From assembly GCA_902766675.1 (NCBI GenBank), contig CACXEN010000224.1, forward strand, positions 1 through 7,515: a stretch of DNA of 7,515 nt, written 5' to 3'. The position numbers and the translations under genes are program-made. Shown in pieces: positions 1 to 6,062 of this stretch (its first letter is position 1; every line of letters starts with the position of its first letter). The notes beneath the pieces were generated by a model. That model had not been told where the DNA came from. It did not search any database and was given only the letters and a program-made list of their open reading frames with translations. Source of the stretch: an uncultured Erysipelotrichaceae bacterium (lineage in GTDB: Bacteria; Bacillota_I; Bacilli_A; Erysipelotrichales; Erysipelotrichaceae).

Positions 1-1464
1 AAAGAGGGTAATGATATTGTCGAAAAGAAACCAGAAGAGGTTTTAGTTGGTGATCTAATCGTTGTGAAAGCAGGAGAAAAGATTCCATTAGATGGAATTG
101 TTGTGGAAGGAAGATCAAGTTTAAATACAGCTTCATTAACAGGTGAAACAGTATTAAAAGATGTGGATGTAAATGATGCAGTCATGGGTGGTTCTATTAA
201 TGAATCTGGTGTATTAACAATACAAGTCACAAATCGATATGAAGATTCTACTGTAATGAGAATATTAAAACTGATTGAAGAATCTGATTCAAAAAAAGCT
301 AGCCAAGAAAAATTCATTACGAAATTTTCTAAATACTATACACCAATTGTGGTAATCTCTGCGATTGCGGTTGCGATTATCGTTGGAATAATCACAAATG
401 ATTATAGTATTGGTGTAAAAAGGGCATGTGCATTTTTGGTTATATCATGTCCATGTGCATTAGTTATTTCAATACCATTATCATTCTTTGCGGGAATTGG
501 TGGATTATCTAAAAAAGGTATCTTAGTAAAAGGCGCATCTGTGATAGAAACACTTTCTAAGATAAATCATGTCGTTATGGATAAAACAGGTACTATTACA
601 ACTGGCCAATTCAAAGTAGAAGATATATTAGACGCAAAAGATAAAGAGACGGTATTAGAAAATGCGGCATATGTAGAGAATTATTCTAATCATCCTTTGG
701 CAATCAGTATCAAAGAAGCATATGGGGAAAAAATTGATCAAAATAGAATCAAAGATGTCAAAGAAGTTGCAGGTAGAGGAATGCAAGCGACGATAGATGG
801 AAAATATGTGCTTGTTGGAAATGACAAACTACTGGAAGATAATCAAATTGAATATATAAAACATGATGAAGCAGGTGCACATATATATGTCGCAATCGAT
901 GGTACATATCAAGGTTGTATTATTCTAAAAGATCAAATCAAAGATAATGTTGCAGATACATTGAAACAACTACAAAAAGAAGGTATTCAAACAAGCATCG
1001 TTTCAGGTGATGCAAAGAATGTTGTAAAAGAAGTAAGTGAAACAGTAAACGCAAATGCATATTATGCACAATGCTTACCAGAAGATAAAGTAAATATTGT
1101 AAAACAAGCAAAAGAAAAAAGTGTCGTTGCCTTTGTGGGAGATGGCATTAATGACGCACCAGTTCTAGTAAATGCGGATGTTGGTTTGGCAATGGGAGCT
1201 ATTGGCAGTGATGCCGCAATTGAAGCAAGTGATGTTGTATTAATGGATGATTCACTAAATAAAGTTTCCCTCGCAATTCAAGCTGCGAAGCGTATTATTC
1301 GCGTAGCGAATGAAAATATCTATGGAGCAATATTTATTAAAATTGCGACATTAATTCTAAGTGCATTTGGTATCGCAAATATGTGGATGGCTATCTTTGC
1401 GGATACTGGGGTTGCACTATTATGCGTATTGAATTCATTACGTCTAATGTCAATTAAAGAGTAG
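1..1464 (+). CDS. Zn/Cd-type heavy-metal P1B ATPase, 5' partial
   Basis: A membrane pump that uses ATP to export divalent soft metals, most likely Zn2+/Cd2+ (P1B-2 group, like CadA/ZntA). The frame is open from base 1, so the true start lies to the left; the GTG at 64 is an internal Val codon. 487 residues are visible. In window numbering they show the actuator-domain TGE loop (47-49), the metal-binding SCPC motif in a membrane helix (CPC 150-152), the phosphorylation motif DKTGT (D194), the nucleotide-domain HP pair (231-232) and the hinge GDGIND (from 380). The last membrane pair carries a Lys (447, FIKIATL) and an Asp (468, ADTG) 21 residues apart, the same spacing as K693/D714 of E. coli ZntA; this favours Zn/Cd over Cu. 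The N-terminal metal-binding domain and first helices are outside the window. A possible small membrane ORF and a terminator follow directly. Family assignment is very secure; the exact metal is inferred. Confidence 0.95.
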   Translation, partial: KEGNDIVEKKPEEVLVGDLIVVKAGEKIPLDGIVVEGRSSLNTASLTGETVLKDVDVNDAVMGGSINESGVLTIQVTNRYEDSTVMRILKLIEESDSKKASQEKFITKFSKYYTPIVVISAIAVAIIVGIITNDYSIGVKRACAFLVISCPCALVISIPLSFFAGIGGLSKKGILVKGASVIETLSKINHVVMDKTGTITTGQFKVEDILDAKDKETVLENAAYVENYSNHPLAISIKEAYGEKIDQNRIKDVKEVAGRGMQATIDGKYVLVGNDKLLEDNQIEYIKHDEAGAHIYVAIDGTYQGCIILKDQIKDNVADTLKQLQKEGIQTSIVSGDAKNVVKEVSETVNANAYYAQCLPEDKVNIVKQAKEKSVVAFVGDGINDAPVLVNADVGLAMGAIGSDAAIEASDVVLMDDSLNKVSLAIQAAKRIIRVANENIYGAIFIKIATLILSAFGIANMWMAIFADTGVALLCVLNSLRLMSIKE

Positions 1465-1482
1465 CTATGCTAGAATAAATGC

Positions 1483-1587
1483 ATGAATTGGTTTGATATT
1501 ATTTGTGTCATAGTATTGGTAATTTTAATGGGCCATTTATTTTGGAAGCGTATCGCAAAATTTATGGCGCCACCAAATGATGAATAA
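1483..1587 (+). CDS. possible 34-residue single-pass membrane peptide
   Basis: A short frame starting ATG AAT TGG and ending TAA, 18 bases after the ATPase stop and one base before the terminator stem. The product begins MNWFDII, continues as about 18 hydrophobic residues, then has a basic WKR..K stretch and a polar tail ending PPNDE. This reads as one transmembrane helix with a positive flank. It fills almost the whole gap between the ATPase and the hairpin, which fits a co-transcribed small gene. The start resembles the small proteins found next to FeoB (FeoB-associated type), but the Cys-rich tail of that family is missing, so I do not assign it there. No convincing SD sequence precedes the ATG, which is the main reason for doubt. 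A role with the metal pump would be inference from position only. Confidence 0.45.
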   Translation: MNWFDIICVIVLVILMGHLFWKRIAKFMAPPNDE

Positions 1588-1588
1588 G

Positions 1589-1628
1589 AAAAGTACGAAT
1601 TTTATATGAAATTCGTACTTTTATTTTC
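1589..1628. terminator. bidirectional rho-independent terminator between convergent genes
   Basis: A perfect 14-bp inverted repeat, 1589-1602 (AAAAGTACGAATTT) pairing with 1609-1622, with a 6-base loop. On the + strand it is followed by TTTTATTTTCTT, ending the ATPase/small-ORF transcript. On the - strand the hairpin lies just past the TAA of the CHAP gene and is followed by TTTTCTTATTC, so it can end that transcript too. The stem is AT-rich, as expected in this genome. Confidence 0.88.
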
Positions 1629-2822
1629 TTATGGTAGGTAAATATAACCTAATACTTGTTGGCCCCAAACAGAACCACTGGATGATACCCAAGCTTCATG
1701 ATATCCACCATCGAAACCACCTTCTTGGATATATACAGTAGAAGAATCACTACTTACGGATGACACATATGCAACGTGGTTAGAATATACCGCAATTGCA
1801 CGACTTCTTGGTGTTGAACTTGTTTGATAGCCAGAATTCTGTGCTGACCATAACCATGATCCTGCATTTCCCCAACCTGGTAGTGCTACACCAGCATTTT
1901 CATAAGCTAATTGCCATGCTGTAGCAGTACAGTTTGAATTACCGCCACCATATGGGTTACCGCCACTACCATAAGTAGGTGTTCCGCCTGCAGATTCTAC
2001 GCTACTAGCAGTGCTACTATCACCACTTTCAGCAGCTGCTTTAGCGGCTGCTTCTGCAGCTTCTTGAGCAGCGCGTTGTTCTGCGAGTAATCTTTCTTCT
2101 TCTAATCTTTCAGCTTCTTTACGTTCTGCCTCTTCACGAGCTTTACGTTCAGCTTCTTCTCTTGCCTTAATAACTTCTTCTGGAGTTTTAACTTCAACAA
2201 TTAGTTTAGCTTCTGCTTTATTACCTTCATTATCGATTGCTGTATATGTGACAGGATATTTACCATCCTTTTTCATATTTACATCACCATCGATTTGTAA
2301 TACAGGAAGCACTCCTGAGTTGTCATTGATATATGCGATGTAGTTACTAGCAATAAATGTATCACCATTGTTTACTACGACTTTATCATCCTTCAACTTT
2401 AGTGTTGGAATAGAGGAATTCACCATTTTTACTGTCATTTCTTGCACAAATGAGTAAGAAATGGAGGATGGAGAATTCTCTTTATTCGCAAGTGTAACCC
2501 TGGCTGTAACATTTTGAAGCCCAGATTTTGTTCGATCAAAGCCATCTAGCTCAATCGTACTGTTTGCGACATTTACATCATCGAGTGAGAAACCTGTATC
2601 AAGTGCAGCTTCTTTCTCAATTAATGTTTTCTTTAAGGTTTCATTAGGATTGACATCAGCCATGCTAATCTCTATAAACGGGTTTTCTGCAGTAGGCGTT
2701 TCTTGTGCTTCATAATCCGCTAGGACGATAGAAGCTGGAACTGCGGCCGCAAATAGTGCTGCAGCAGCGATGCCCGCATAAAAAGTACCGTACCTTGTTT
2801 TCTTTGTACTATTTTTTAACAT
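1629..2822 (-). CDS. secreted CHAP-domain cell wall hydrolase with Ig-like and coiled-coil regions
   Basis: A probable peptidoglycan amidase/endopeptidase acting outside the cell. From the chosen ATG the product has 397 residues. Residues 1-12 are polar and basic (KNSTKKTRYG), 13-35 form an Ala-rich hydrophobic signal segment, and cleavage is likely after VLA36. Residues 37-135 are unassigned. Residues 137-212 resemble a DUF5011/Ig-like surface domain (GKYPVTYTAIDNEGNKA). Residues 213-266 are an E/R/A-rich coiled coil with repeated REEAERK units. Residues 267-296 are a Gly/Ser linker. A C-terminal CHAP domain spans about 297-397, with catalytic Cys298 (NCTATAW), His349 (NHVAYV), a likely third residue Glu367 (IQEGG) and a terminal GYIYLP. 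An in-frame TTG at 2858 would add 12 residues, but it lies within the candidate -35 box and before the predicted transcript start, so I prefer the ATG at 2822. The bond cleaved cannot be told from sequence. The gene stands alone, divergent from dtd. Confidence 0.9.
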   Translation of the reverse strand: MLKNSTKKTRYGTFYAGIAAAALFAAAVPASIVLADYEAQETPTAENPFIEISMADVNPNETLKKTLIEKEAALDTGFSLDDVNVANSTIELDGFDRTKSGLQNVTARVTLANKENSPSSISYSFVQEMTVKMVNSSIPTLKLKDDKVVVNNGDTFIASNYIAYINDNSGVLPVLQIDGDVNMKKDGKYPVTYTAIDNEGNKAEAKLIVEVKTPEEVIKAREEAERKAREEAERKEAERLEEERLLAEQRAAQEAAEAAAKAAAESGDSSTASSVESAGGTPTYGSGGNPYGGGNSNCTATAWQLAYENAGVALPGWGNAGSWLWSAQNSGYQTSSTPRSRAIAVYSNHVAYVSSVSSDSSTVYIQEGGFDGGYHEAWVSSSGSVWGQQVLGYIYLP

Positions 2823-2828
2823 GATAAT

Positions 2829-2858
2829 ATTGTAGTGTCTTTTTACACACAATTTCAA
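2829..2858 (-). promoter_or_regulatory. candidate sigma-A promoter of the CHAP gene
   Basis: On the - strand, TTGAAA (2858-2853) and TACAAT (2834-2829) are separated by 18 bases. Only six bases (ATTATC) lie between the -10 box and the ATG at 2822, so transcription would begin at about the A of that ATG. No SD sequence is present. This implies a leaderless mRNA and argues against the upstream TTG start. Confidence 0.55.
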
Positions 2859-2962
2859 GTTTTTTGGGGCATTTCACAAAATTGACACATAATTGAAGCA
2901 TTTTCACTTATTCTATTATTCATATATAAAACACAGTTATTTCCGCATTTTATAGAGTATTT

Positions 2963-2971
2963 TGGTATACT
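2963..2971 (+). promoter_or_regulatory. candidate extended -10 promoter of dtd operon
   Basis: TGGTATACT is an extended -10 (TGn plus TATACT at 2966-2971). I see no good -35 hexamer at 16-18 bases upstream, which an extended -10 can tolerate. The dtd ATG at 2979 begins 8 bases after the end of the box, where the first transcribed base is expected. No SD sequence fits in between. The operon mRNA may therefore be leaderless. Confidence 0.5.
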
Positions 2972-2978
2972 TCTATGT

Positions 2979-3422
2979 ATGAAAGCAGTAATTCAACGCG
3001 TAAAATACGCAAATGTAGAAATTGAAGGTAAAATTCATGGTGCTATCGATGAAGGATATTTAATTCTTTTGGGAGTCATTGATACAGATAGTGAAGAAAC
3101 CGCAAAGAAATTAGCTGAAAAAATAGTAAAACTTAGAATATTCAGTGATAAAGAAGATAAAATGAATCGATCCATTACAGATGTAAATGGAAAAGTATTA
3201 TCTATTTCACAATTCACTTTATATGCGGATACACATAAAGGAAACCGACCATCTTTTGCGAAGGCTGGAAAACCAGAATTAGCAAAACATTTATATGAAG
3301 TATTTAATGAACATATAGAAAAGTTAGGTGTGCCTGTTGAAAAAGGTATCTTTGGGGCTGATATGAAAGTATCGCTACTCAACGACGGGCCAGTAACGAT
3401 ATTAATGGATACAGATGAATAA
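2979..3422 (+). CDS. dtd: D-aminoacyl-tRNA deacylase
   Basis: A cytoplasmic proofreading enzyme that hydrolyses D-amino acids (such as D-Tyr), and also Gly, from mischarged tRNAs. The 147-residue length is normal for the family. Visible landmarks are the N-terminal MKAVIQRV, the SQFTLYAD motif (77-84) holding the active-site Thr80, and the NDGPVT motif (135-140), whose Gly-Pro pair forms the chiral-selective element. The ATG at 2979 gives the standard N-terminus of the family. No SD sequence precedes it, but a good extended -10 lies immediately upstream. It is the first gene of a tight operon: its TAA overlaps the AAGGAG ribosome binding site of folD. It shares the divergent promoter region with the CHAP gene. 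Confidence 0.96.
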   Translation: MKAVIQRVKYANVEIEGKIHGAIDEGYLILLGVIDTDSEETAKKLAEKIVKLRIFSDKEDKMNRSITDVNGKVLSISQFTLYADTHKGNRPSFAKAGKPELAKHLYEVFNEHIEKLGVPVEKGIFGADMKVSLLNDGPVTILMDTDE

Positions 3423-3426
3423 GGAG
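3421..3426 (+). promoter_or_regulatory. ribosome binding site of folD overlapping the dtd stop codon
   Basis: AAGGAG lies 7 bases before the folD ATG at 3434, and its first two bases are the last two of the dtd TAA. This fixes the folD start and suggests coupled translation of the two genes. Confidence 0.85.
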
Positions 3427-3433
3427 AAAACAT

Positions 3434-4288
3434 ATGGCAGAAATCATATATGGCAGTGAACTCTCTAAAGAATTAAAAGATGAAATGAAAGAAACGATAG
3501 AGAAATATAAAGCTGAAGGACATCGTGCGCCATGCTTGGCGGTTATTCTTGTCGGAAATGATCCAGCTAGTGAATCGTATGTAAAAGGCAAAGATAAAGC
3601 ATGCCATGCGATTGGGATTGATTCAAAACCAATCTTTCTAGATGCATCTATTTCTCAAGAAGAGTTGGAAAAGATTATTACAGATTTATCTAACGATGAT
3701 AGTGTGGATGGTATTCTATTACAATTACCACTACCAAAAGATTTAGATGAAGCAAGCGCAATTCAATGTATTCATCCAGATAAAGATGTGGATGGTTTAC
3801 ATCCTGTGAACTTTGGATATTTCTTTTTGAATGAACCAAATTTTGTGCCATGTACACCTTTAGGAATCATGGAACTATTGAAGAGAATGGAATGTGATTT
3901 GGACGGAAAAAATGCGGTTGTAATAGGTAGAAGTAAATTAGTAGGTACTCCAGTTGCACGTTTACTTCAAAATGCGAATGCGACTGTGACTATTTGTCAC
4001 TCACACACAAAGGATTTAGCTGCTGTTTGTAAGCAAGCAGATGTTCTGATTGCGGCAATAGGTAGACCAAAGATGATTACGAAAGAGTATGTGAAAGATG
4101 GCGCATATGTAATAGATGTCGGTGTAAATCGATTGGATGATGGCACACTTTGTGGGGATGTTGATTTTGATGATGTGTTTGAAACAGCTTATAAAATCAC
4201 ACCTGTTCCAAAAGGAGTGGGCCCTATGACAATTTGTATGTTGTTAAGAAACACATTAACATCTTATGAAAGAAGGGTAATTCAATAA
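3434..4288 (+). CDS. folD: bifunctional methylenetetrahydrofolate dehydrogenase / methenyltetrahydrofolate cyclohydrolase
   Basis: Interconverts 5,10-methylene-THF and 10-formyl-THF, with NADP+ reduction in the oxidative direction, supplying one-carbon units for purines and formyl-Met-tRNA. The 284-residue length is typical. Residues 47-57 (SESYVKGKDKA) carry the catalytic Tyr49/Lys53 pair. LLQLPLP (95-101, Gln97) and DVDGLHP (118-124, Asp120) shape the folate site, and PCTP is at 139-142. The NADP-binding Rossmann part has GRSKLVGTP (165-173) and VIDVGVN (226-232). The C-terminal signature reads PVPKGVGPMT (257-266), with Lys260 where the common form has Gly. A clear SD sequence (AAGGAG) supports the start. 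Its TAA overlaps the ATG of the next gene by one base (TAATG). Confidence 0.97.
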   Translation: MAEIIYGSELSKELKDEMKETIEKYKAEGHRAPCLAVILVGNDPASESYVKGKDKACHAIGIDSKPIFLDASISQEELEKIITDLSNDDSVDGILLQLPLPKDLDEASAIQCIHPDKDVDGLHPVNFGYFFLNEPNFVPCTPLGIMELLKRMECDLDGKNAVVIGRSKLVGTPVARLLQNANATVTICHSHTKDLAAVCKQADVLIAAIGRPKMITKEYVKDGAYVIDVGVNRLDDGTLCGDVDFDDVFETAYKITPVPKGVGPMTICMLLRNTLTSYERRVIQ

Positions 4289-4488
4289 TGGAATACAATT
4301 TGAATGACATCATTGAAATGAAAAAAGAACACCCATGTCATAAATCTAAATATTGGAAAATCACTCGCATGGGAGCGGATATTAAAGTAAAATGTCAGGG
4401 TTGCGGTTCAACAATCATGTTTTCAAGAAGTGATTTTGAAAAGCGATTGAAACGCATCATTGAAAAAGCAGTAGAAAGTGGTGAATAA
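4288..4488 (+). CDS. DUF951 family protein (YyzM-like)
   Basis: A 66-residue protein of unknown function that matches the DUF951 pattern: an N-terminal LNDIIEMKK, then HPCHK (15-19), GADIKVKCQGCG (29-40) and a basic C-terminal helix (FEKRLKRIIEK). Cys17, Cys36 and Cys39 plus nearby His residues could form a small zinc-binding site; this is inference. From memory the family usually reads HPCG, here HPCH. It overlaps the folD stop as TAATG, has an AAGGG SD sequence 10 bases upstream (4273-4277), and ends 2 bases before ychF, so translation is probably coupled on both sides. A DUF951 gene beside ychF is also familiar from Bacillus (yyzM next to yyaF), which supports the call and hints at a translation-related role. 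Confidence 0.9.
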   Translation: MEYNLNDIIEMKKEHPCHKSKYWKITRMGADIKVKCQGCGSTIMFSRSDFEKRLKRIIEKAVESGE

Positions 4489-4490
4489 AT

Positions 4491-5591
4491 ATGGCATTAA
4501 CTGCAGGTATTGTTGGTTTACCTAATGTTGGTAAATCAACGTTATTTAATGCAATAACAAACAGTAAAGTATTGGCAGAGAATTATCCATTTGCGACAAT
4601 TGCGCCAAATGTAGGTGTGGTAGAAGTACCAGATCATAGAATGGATGATTTCGTAGAATACTATCAACCTAAAAAGACAATCTATACAACATTTGAATTT
4701 ACAGATATTGCAGGATTAGTAAAAGGTGCATCAAAAGGAGAAGGTTTAGGAAACCAATTCTTAGCGAATATCCGTCAAACAGACGCAATATGTCATGTTG
4801 TGCGTTGTTTTGATGATGAAAATATTGAGCACGTAGAAGGAAATGTAGATCCTGTTAGAGATATTGAAGAAATCAATTTAGAATTATGTTTAGCAGATTT
4901 AGACACAATCCAAACTAGAATTTCTAAGATTGCGAAAAAAGCGCAAACAAAAGATAAAGATGCAGTAAGAGAATATGACGTCTTAAAGAAAGTAGAAGAA
5001 GCATTAGAAAAAGGTGTATGTGTTCGATTATTGGAATTGAATGATGATGAAAAAGAAATACTAAGAGGTTTTTCACTTCTTACAAATAAACCAGTTATCT
5101 ATATTGCGAATATGAGTGATGAAGATATCATGGACGCAAATAGTAATGCATATTATCAAAATGTAAAAACATTTGCGGATAATGAAGGAAGTGAGTGCAT
5201 TGCGATATGCGCAAAAATAGAAGAAGAATTATCTGGATTAGATAAAGAAGAAAAACAAGCATTCCTAAGTGATTTAGGAATTGAACAAGCTGGTTTAGAT
5301 AAAATCATCCAAGCCGCATATCATATTTTAGGATTACGTACATTCTTTACGGTTGGAGAGCCAGAATGTAGGGCTTGGACATTTAAAGAAGGTATGAAAG
5401 CACCACAATGTGCTGGGGTAATACATACAGACTTTGAAAAAGGATTTATCAAAGCAGAAATCTATAGTTATGAAGACTTTATGGAATATAAATCAGAAGT
5501 AGCTTTAAAAGAACATGGAAAGATTCGCATTGAAGGAAAAGAATACGTCATGAAAGATGGGGATATTGTATTCTTTAGATTCAATGTTTAG
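4491..5591 (+). CDS. ychF: redox-regulated ribosome-associated ATPase YchF (OLA1/Obg family)
   Basis: A P-loop NTPase of the Obg family that prefers ATP, binds ribosomes and affects stress responses. The 366-residue length is normal. The P-loop GLPNVGKST is at 9-17, the NYPFATIAPN switch region at 31-40, and the G3 motif DIAGLVKGASKGEGLGNQFL at 72-91. The G4-equivalent reads NMSD (207-210), where OLA1/YchF proteins usually have NxxE in place of the GTPase NKxD. Residues from about 120 to 200 form the helical insertion. A C-terminal TGS domain (about 283-366) ends in KDGDIVFFRFNV. The start lies 2 bases after the DUF951 stop; the SD sequence is weak (GTGGTG, 4479-4484), so coupling to the upstream gene is likely. 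It is the last gene of the close-packed dtd-folD-DUF951-ychF run. Confidence 0.97.
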   Translation: MALTAGIVGLPNVGKSTLFNAITNSKVLAENYPFATIAPNVGVVEVPDHRMDDFVEYYQPKKTIYTTFEFTDIAGLVKGASKGEGLGNQFLANIRQTDAICHVVRCFDDENIEHVEGNVDPVRDIEEINLELCLADLDTIQTRISKIAKKAQTKDKDAVREYDVLKKVEEALEKGVCVRLLELNDDEKEILRGFSLLTNKPVIYIANMSDEDIMDANSNAYYQNVKTFADNEGSECIAICAKIEEELSGLDKEEKQAFLSDLGIEQAGLDKIIQAAYHILGLRTFFTVGEPECRAWTFKEGMKAPQCAGVIHTDFEKGFIKAEIYSYEDFMEYKSEVALKEHGKIRIEGKEYVMKDGDIVFFRFNV

Positions 5592-5600
5592 TGATAAAAT
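5592..5600 (+). promoter_or_regulatory. candidate extended -10 promoter of darA
   Basis: TGATAAAAT, directly after the ychF stop, has the extended -10 form (TGn plus TAAAAT at 5595-5600). A weak -35-like TTCTTT (5571-5576) lies 18 bases upstream. A start at about 5607 would give a 15-base leader that just contains the GGAGG site at 5611. Read-through from ychF is equally possible. Confidence 0.4.
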
Positions 5601-5610
5601 AGAAATAGCT

Positions 5611-5618
5611 GGAGGTGG
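5611..5618 (+). promoter_or_regulatory. strong ribosome binding site of darA
   Basis: GGAGGTGG, with the GGAGG core 6 bases before the ATG at 5622. It is the strongest SD sequence in the window and fixes the darA start. Confidence 0.85.
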
Positions 5619-5621
5619 AAT

Positions 5622-5945
5622 ATGAAATTAATTCTAGCAATCGTATCAAATGATGATGTATCTGCAGTATCTGCAACACTAACACAAAACAATTTCTATA
5701 TGACAAGACTTGCGACAACAGGTGGTTTCCTAAGAACAGGAAATACAACACTGATTGTTGGTACAGAAGATGATAAAGTACAAACATGTATTGACTTGAT
5801 TGGTTCTGAAGCAAAACGCAGAACAGAAATCGTACCATCTACAGCAAGTTATGACATCGGTAGATATGCATCATTCCCTGTAGAAGTACAAGTGGGTGGT
5901 GCAACAATCTTCGTTATAGATGTTGAACAATTTGTAAAACAATAA
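5622..5945 (+). CDS. darA: cyclic di-AMP receptor, PII-like (DarA/PstA family)
   Basis: A small PII-like cytoplasmic trimer subunit that in Firmicutes binds c-di-AMP; the downstream partner is unsettled in the family. The 107-residue length is typical. The core matches closely: MKLILAIV start, NNFYMTRLATTGGFLRTGNTT region (23-43) and PVEVQVGGATIFVIDV (86-101). Compared with my recollection of S. aureus PstA, Asn24, Thr28, Phe36, Leu37 and Asn41 of the ligand pocket are kept, while Arg26 is Tyr. The loop before PVEV is about two residues shorter and lacks the usual PMGG; the C-terminus ends EQFVKQ instead of the common FHQF. Ligand binding is therefore likely but may be altered. It lies 30 bases after ychF with its own SD sequence and candidate promoter, and is followed by a hairpin terminator. 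Confidence 0.93.
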   Translation: MKLILAIVSNDDVSAVSATLTQNNFYMTRLATTGGFLRTGNTTLIVGTEDDKVQTCIDLIGSEAKRRTEIVPSTASYDIGRYASFPVEVQVGGATIFVIDVEQFVKQ

Positions 5946-5954
5946 TTTATCTAT

Positions 5955-5984
5955 AAGACGCATATAACAGTGCGTCTTTTATTT
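5955..5984 (+). terminator. rho-independent terminator after darA
   Basis: An 8-bp stem, AAGACGCA (5955-5962) pairing with TGCGTCTT (5971-5978), 8-base loop, followed by TTATTTC to give a T-rich tail. It lies 9 bases past the darA stop and ends the dtd-to-darA block. Confidence 0.85.
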
Positions 5985-6015
5985 CAATCAATATATTTTT
6001 GATGGTGTAAATCAT

Positions 6016-6043
6016 TTGTATATTAAAAAGGGTACAGTATAAT
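6016..6043 (+). promoter_or_regulatory. candidate sigma-A promoter of the GNAT gene
   Basis: TTGTAT (6016-6021) and a perfect TATAAT (6038-6043) are 16 bases apart. The expected transcript start is near 6050. The -10 box overlaps the first possible ATG (6042), which excludes that start and leaves the ATGs at 6057 and 6063, giving a leader of about 7 to 13 bases with no SD sequence. Confidence 0.65.
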
Positions 6044-6062
6044 GCTTGTATATTTAATGCGT

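Noticed and set aside
64..66. GTG as the start of the P1B ATPase
   Set aside because: The same frame is open to base 1 and encodes conserved actuator-domain sequence (VLVGDLIVVKAGEKIPLDG), so the GTG is internal.
2823..2858. Upstream TTG start adding 12 residues to the CHAP protein
   Set aside because: The TTG lies in the candidate -35 hexamer, no SD sequence precedes it, and the extra residues would put a poor basic extension before a normal signal peptide.
2842..2858. WalR-like site (TTGAAA-N5-TGTAAA, - strand) at the CHAP promoter
   Set aside because: One half-site fits TGTWAH but the other has two mismatches and is better explained as the -35 box.
2882..2887. Perfect TTGACA on the + strand in the divergent region
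   Set aside because: No acceptable -10 hexamer lies 16-18 bases downstream (the sequence there is CACTTA-like), so it is probably chance or at most part of a distant element.
3035..3433. 132-codon open frame on the - strand across dtd
   Set aside because: Ser/Phe-rich product with no recognisable motif, fully opposite a well-matched dtd.
6042..6062. ATG at 6042 as GNAT start
   Set aside because: It overlaps a perfect TATAAT box and so lies upstream of the expected transcript start; the added residues do not match the usual GNAT N-terminus.
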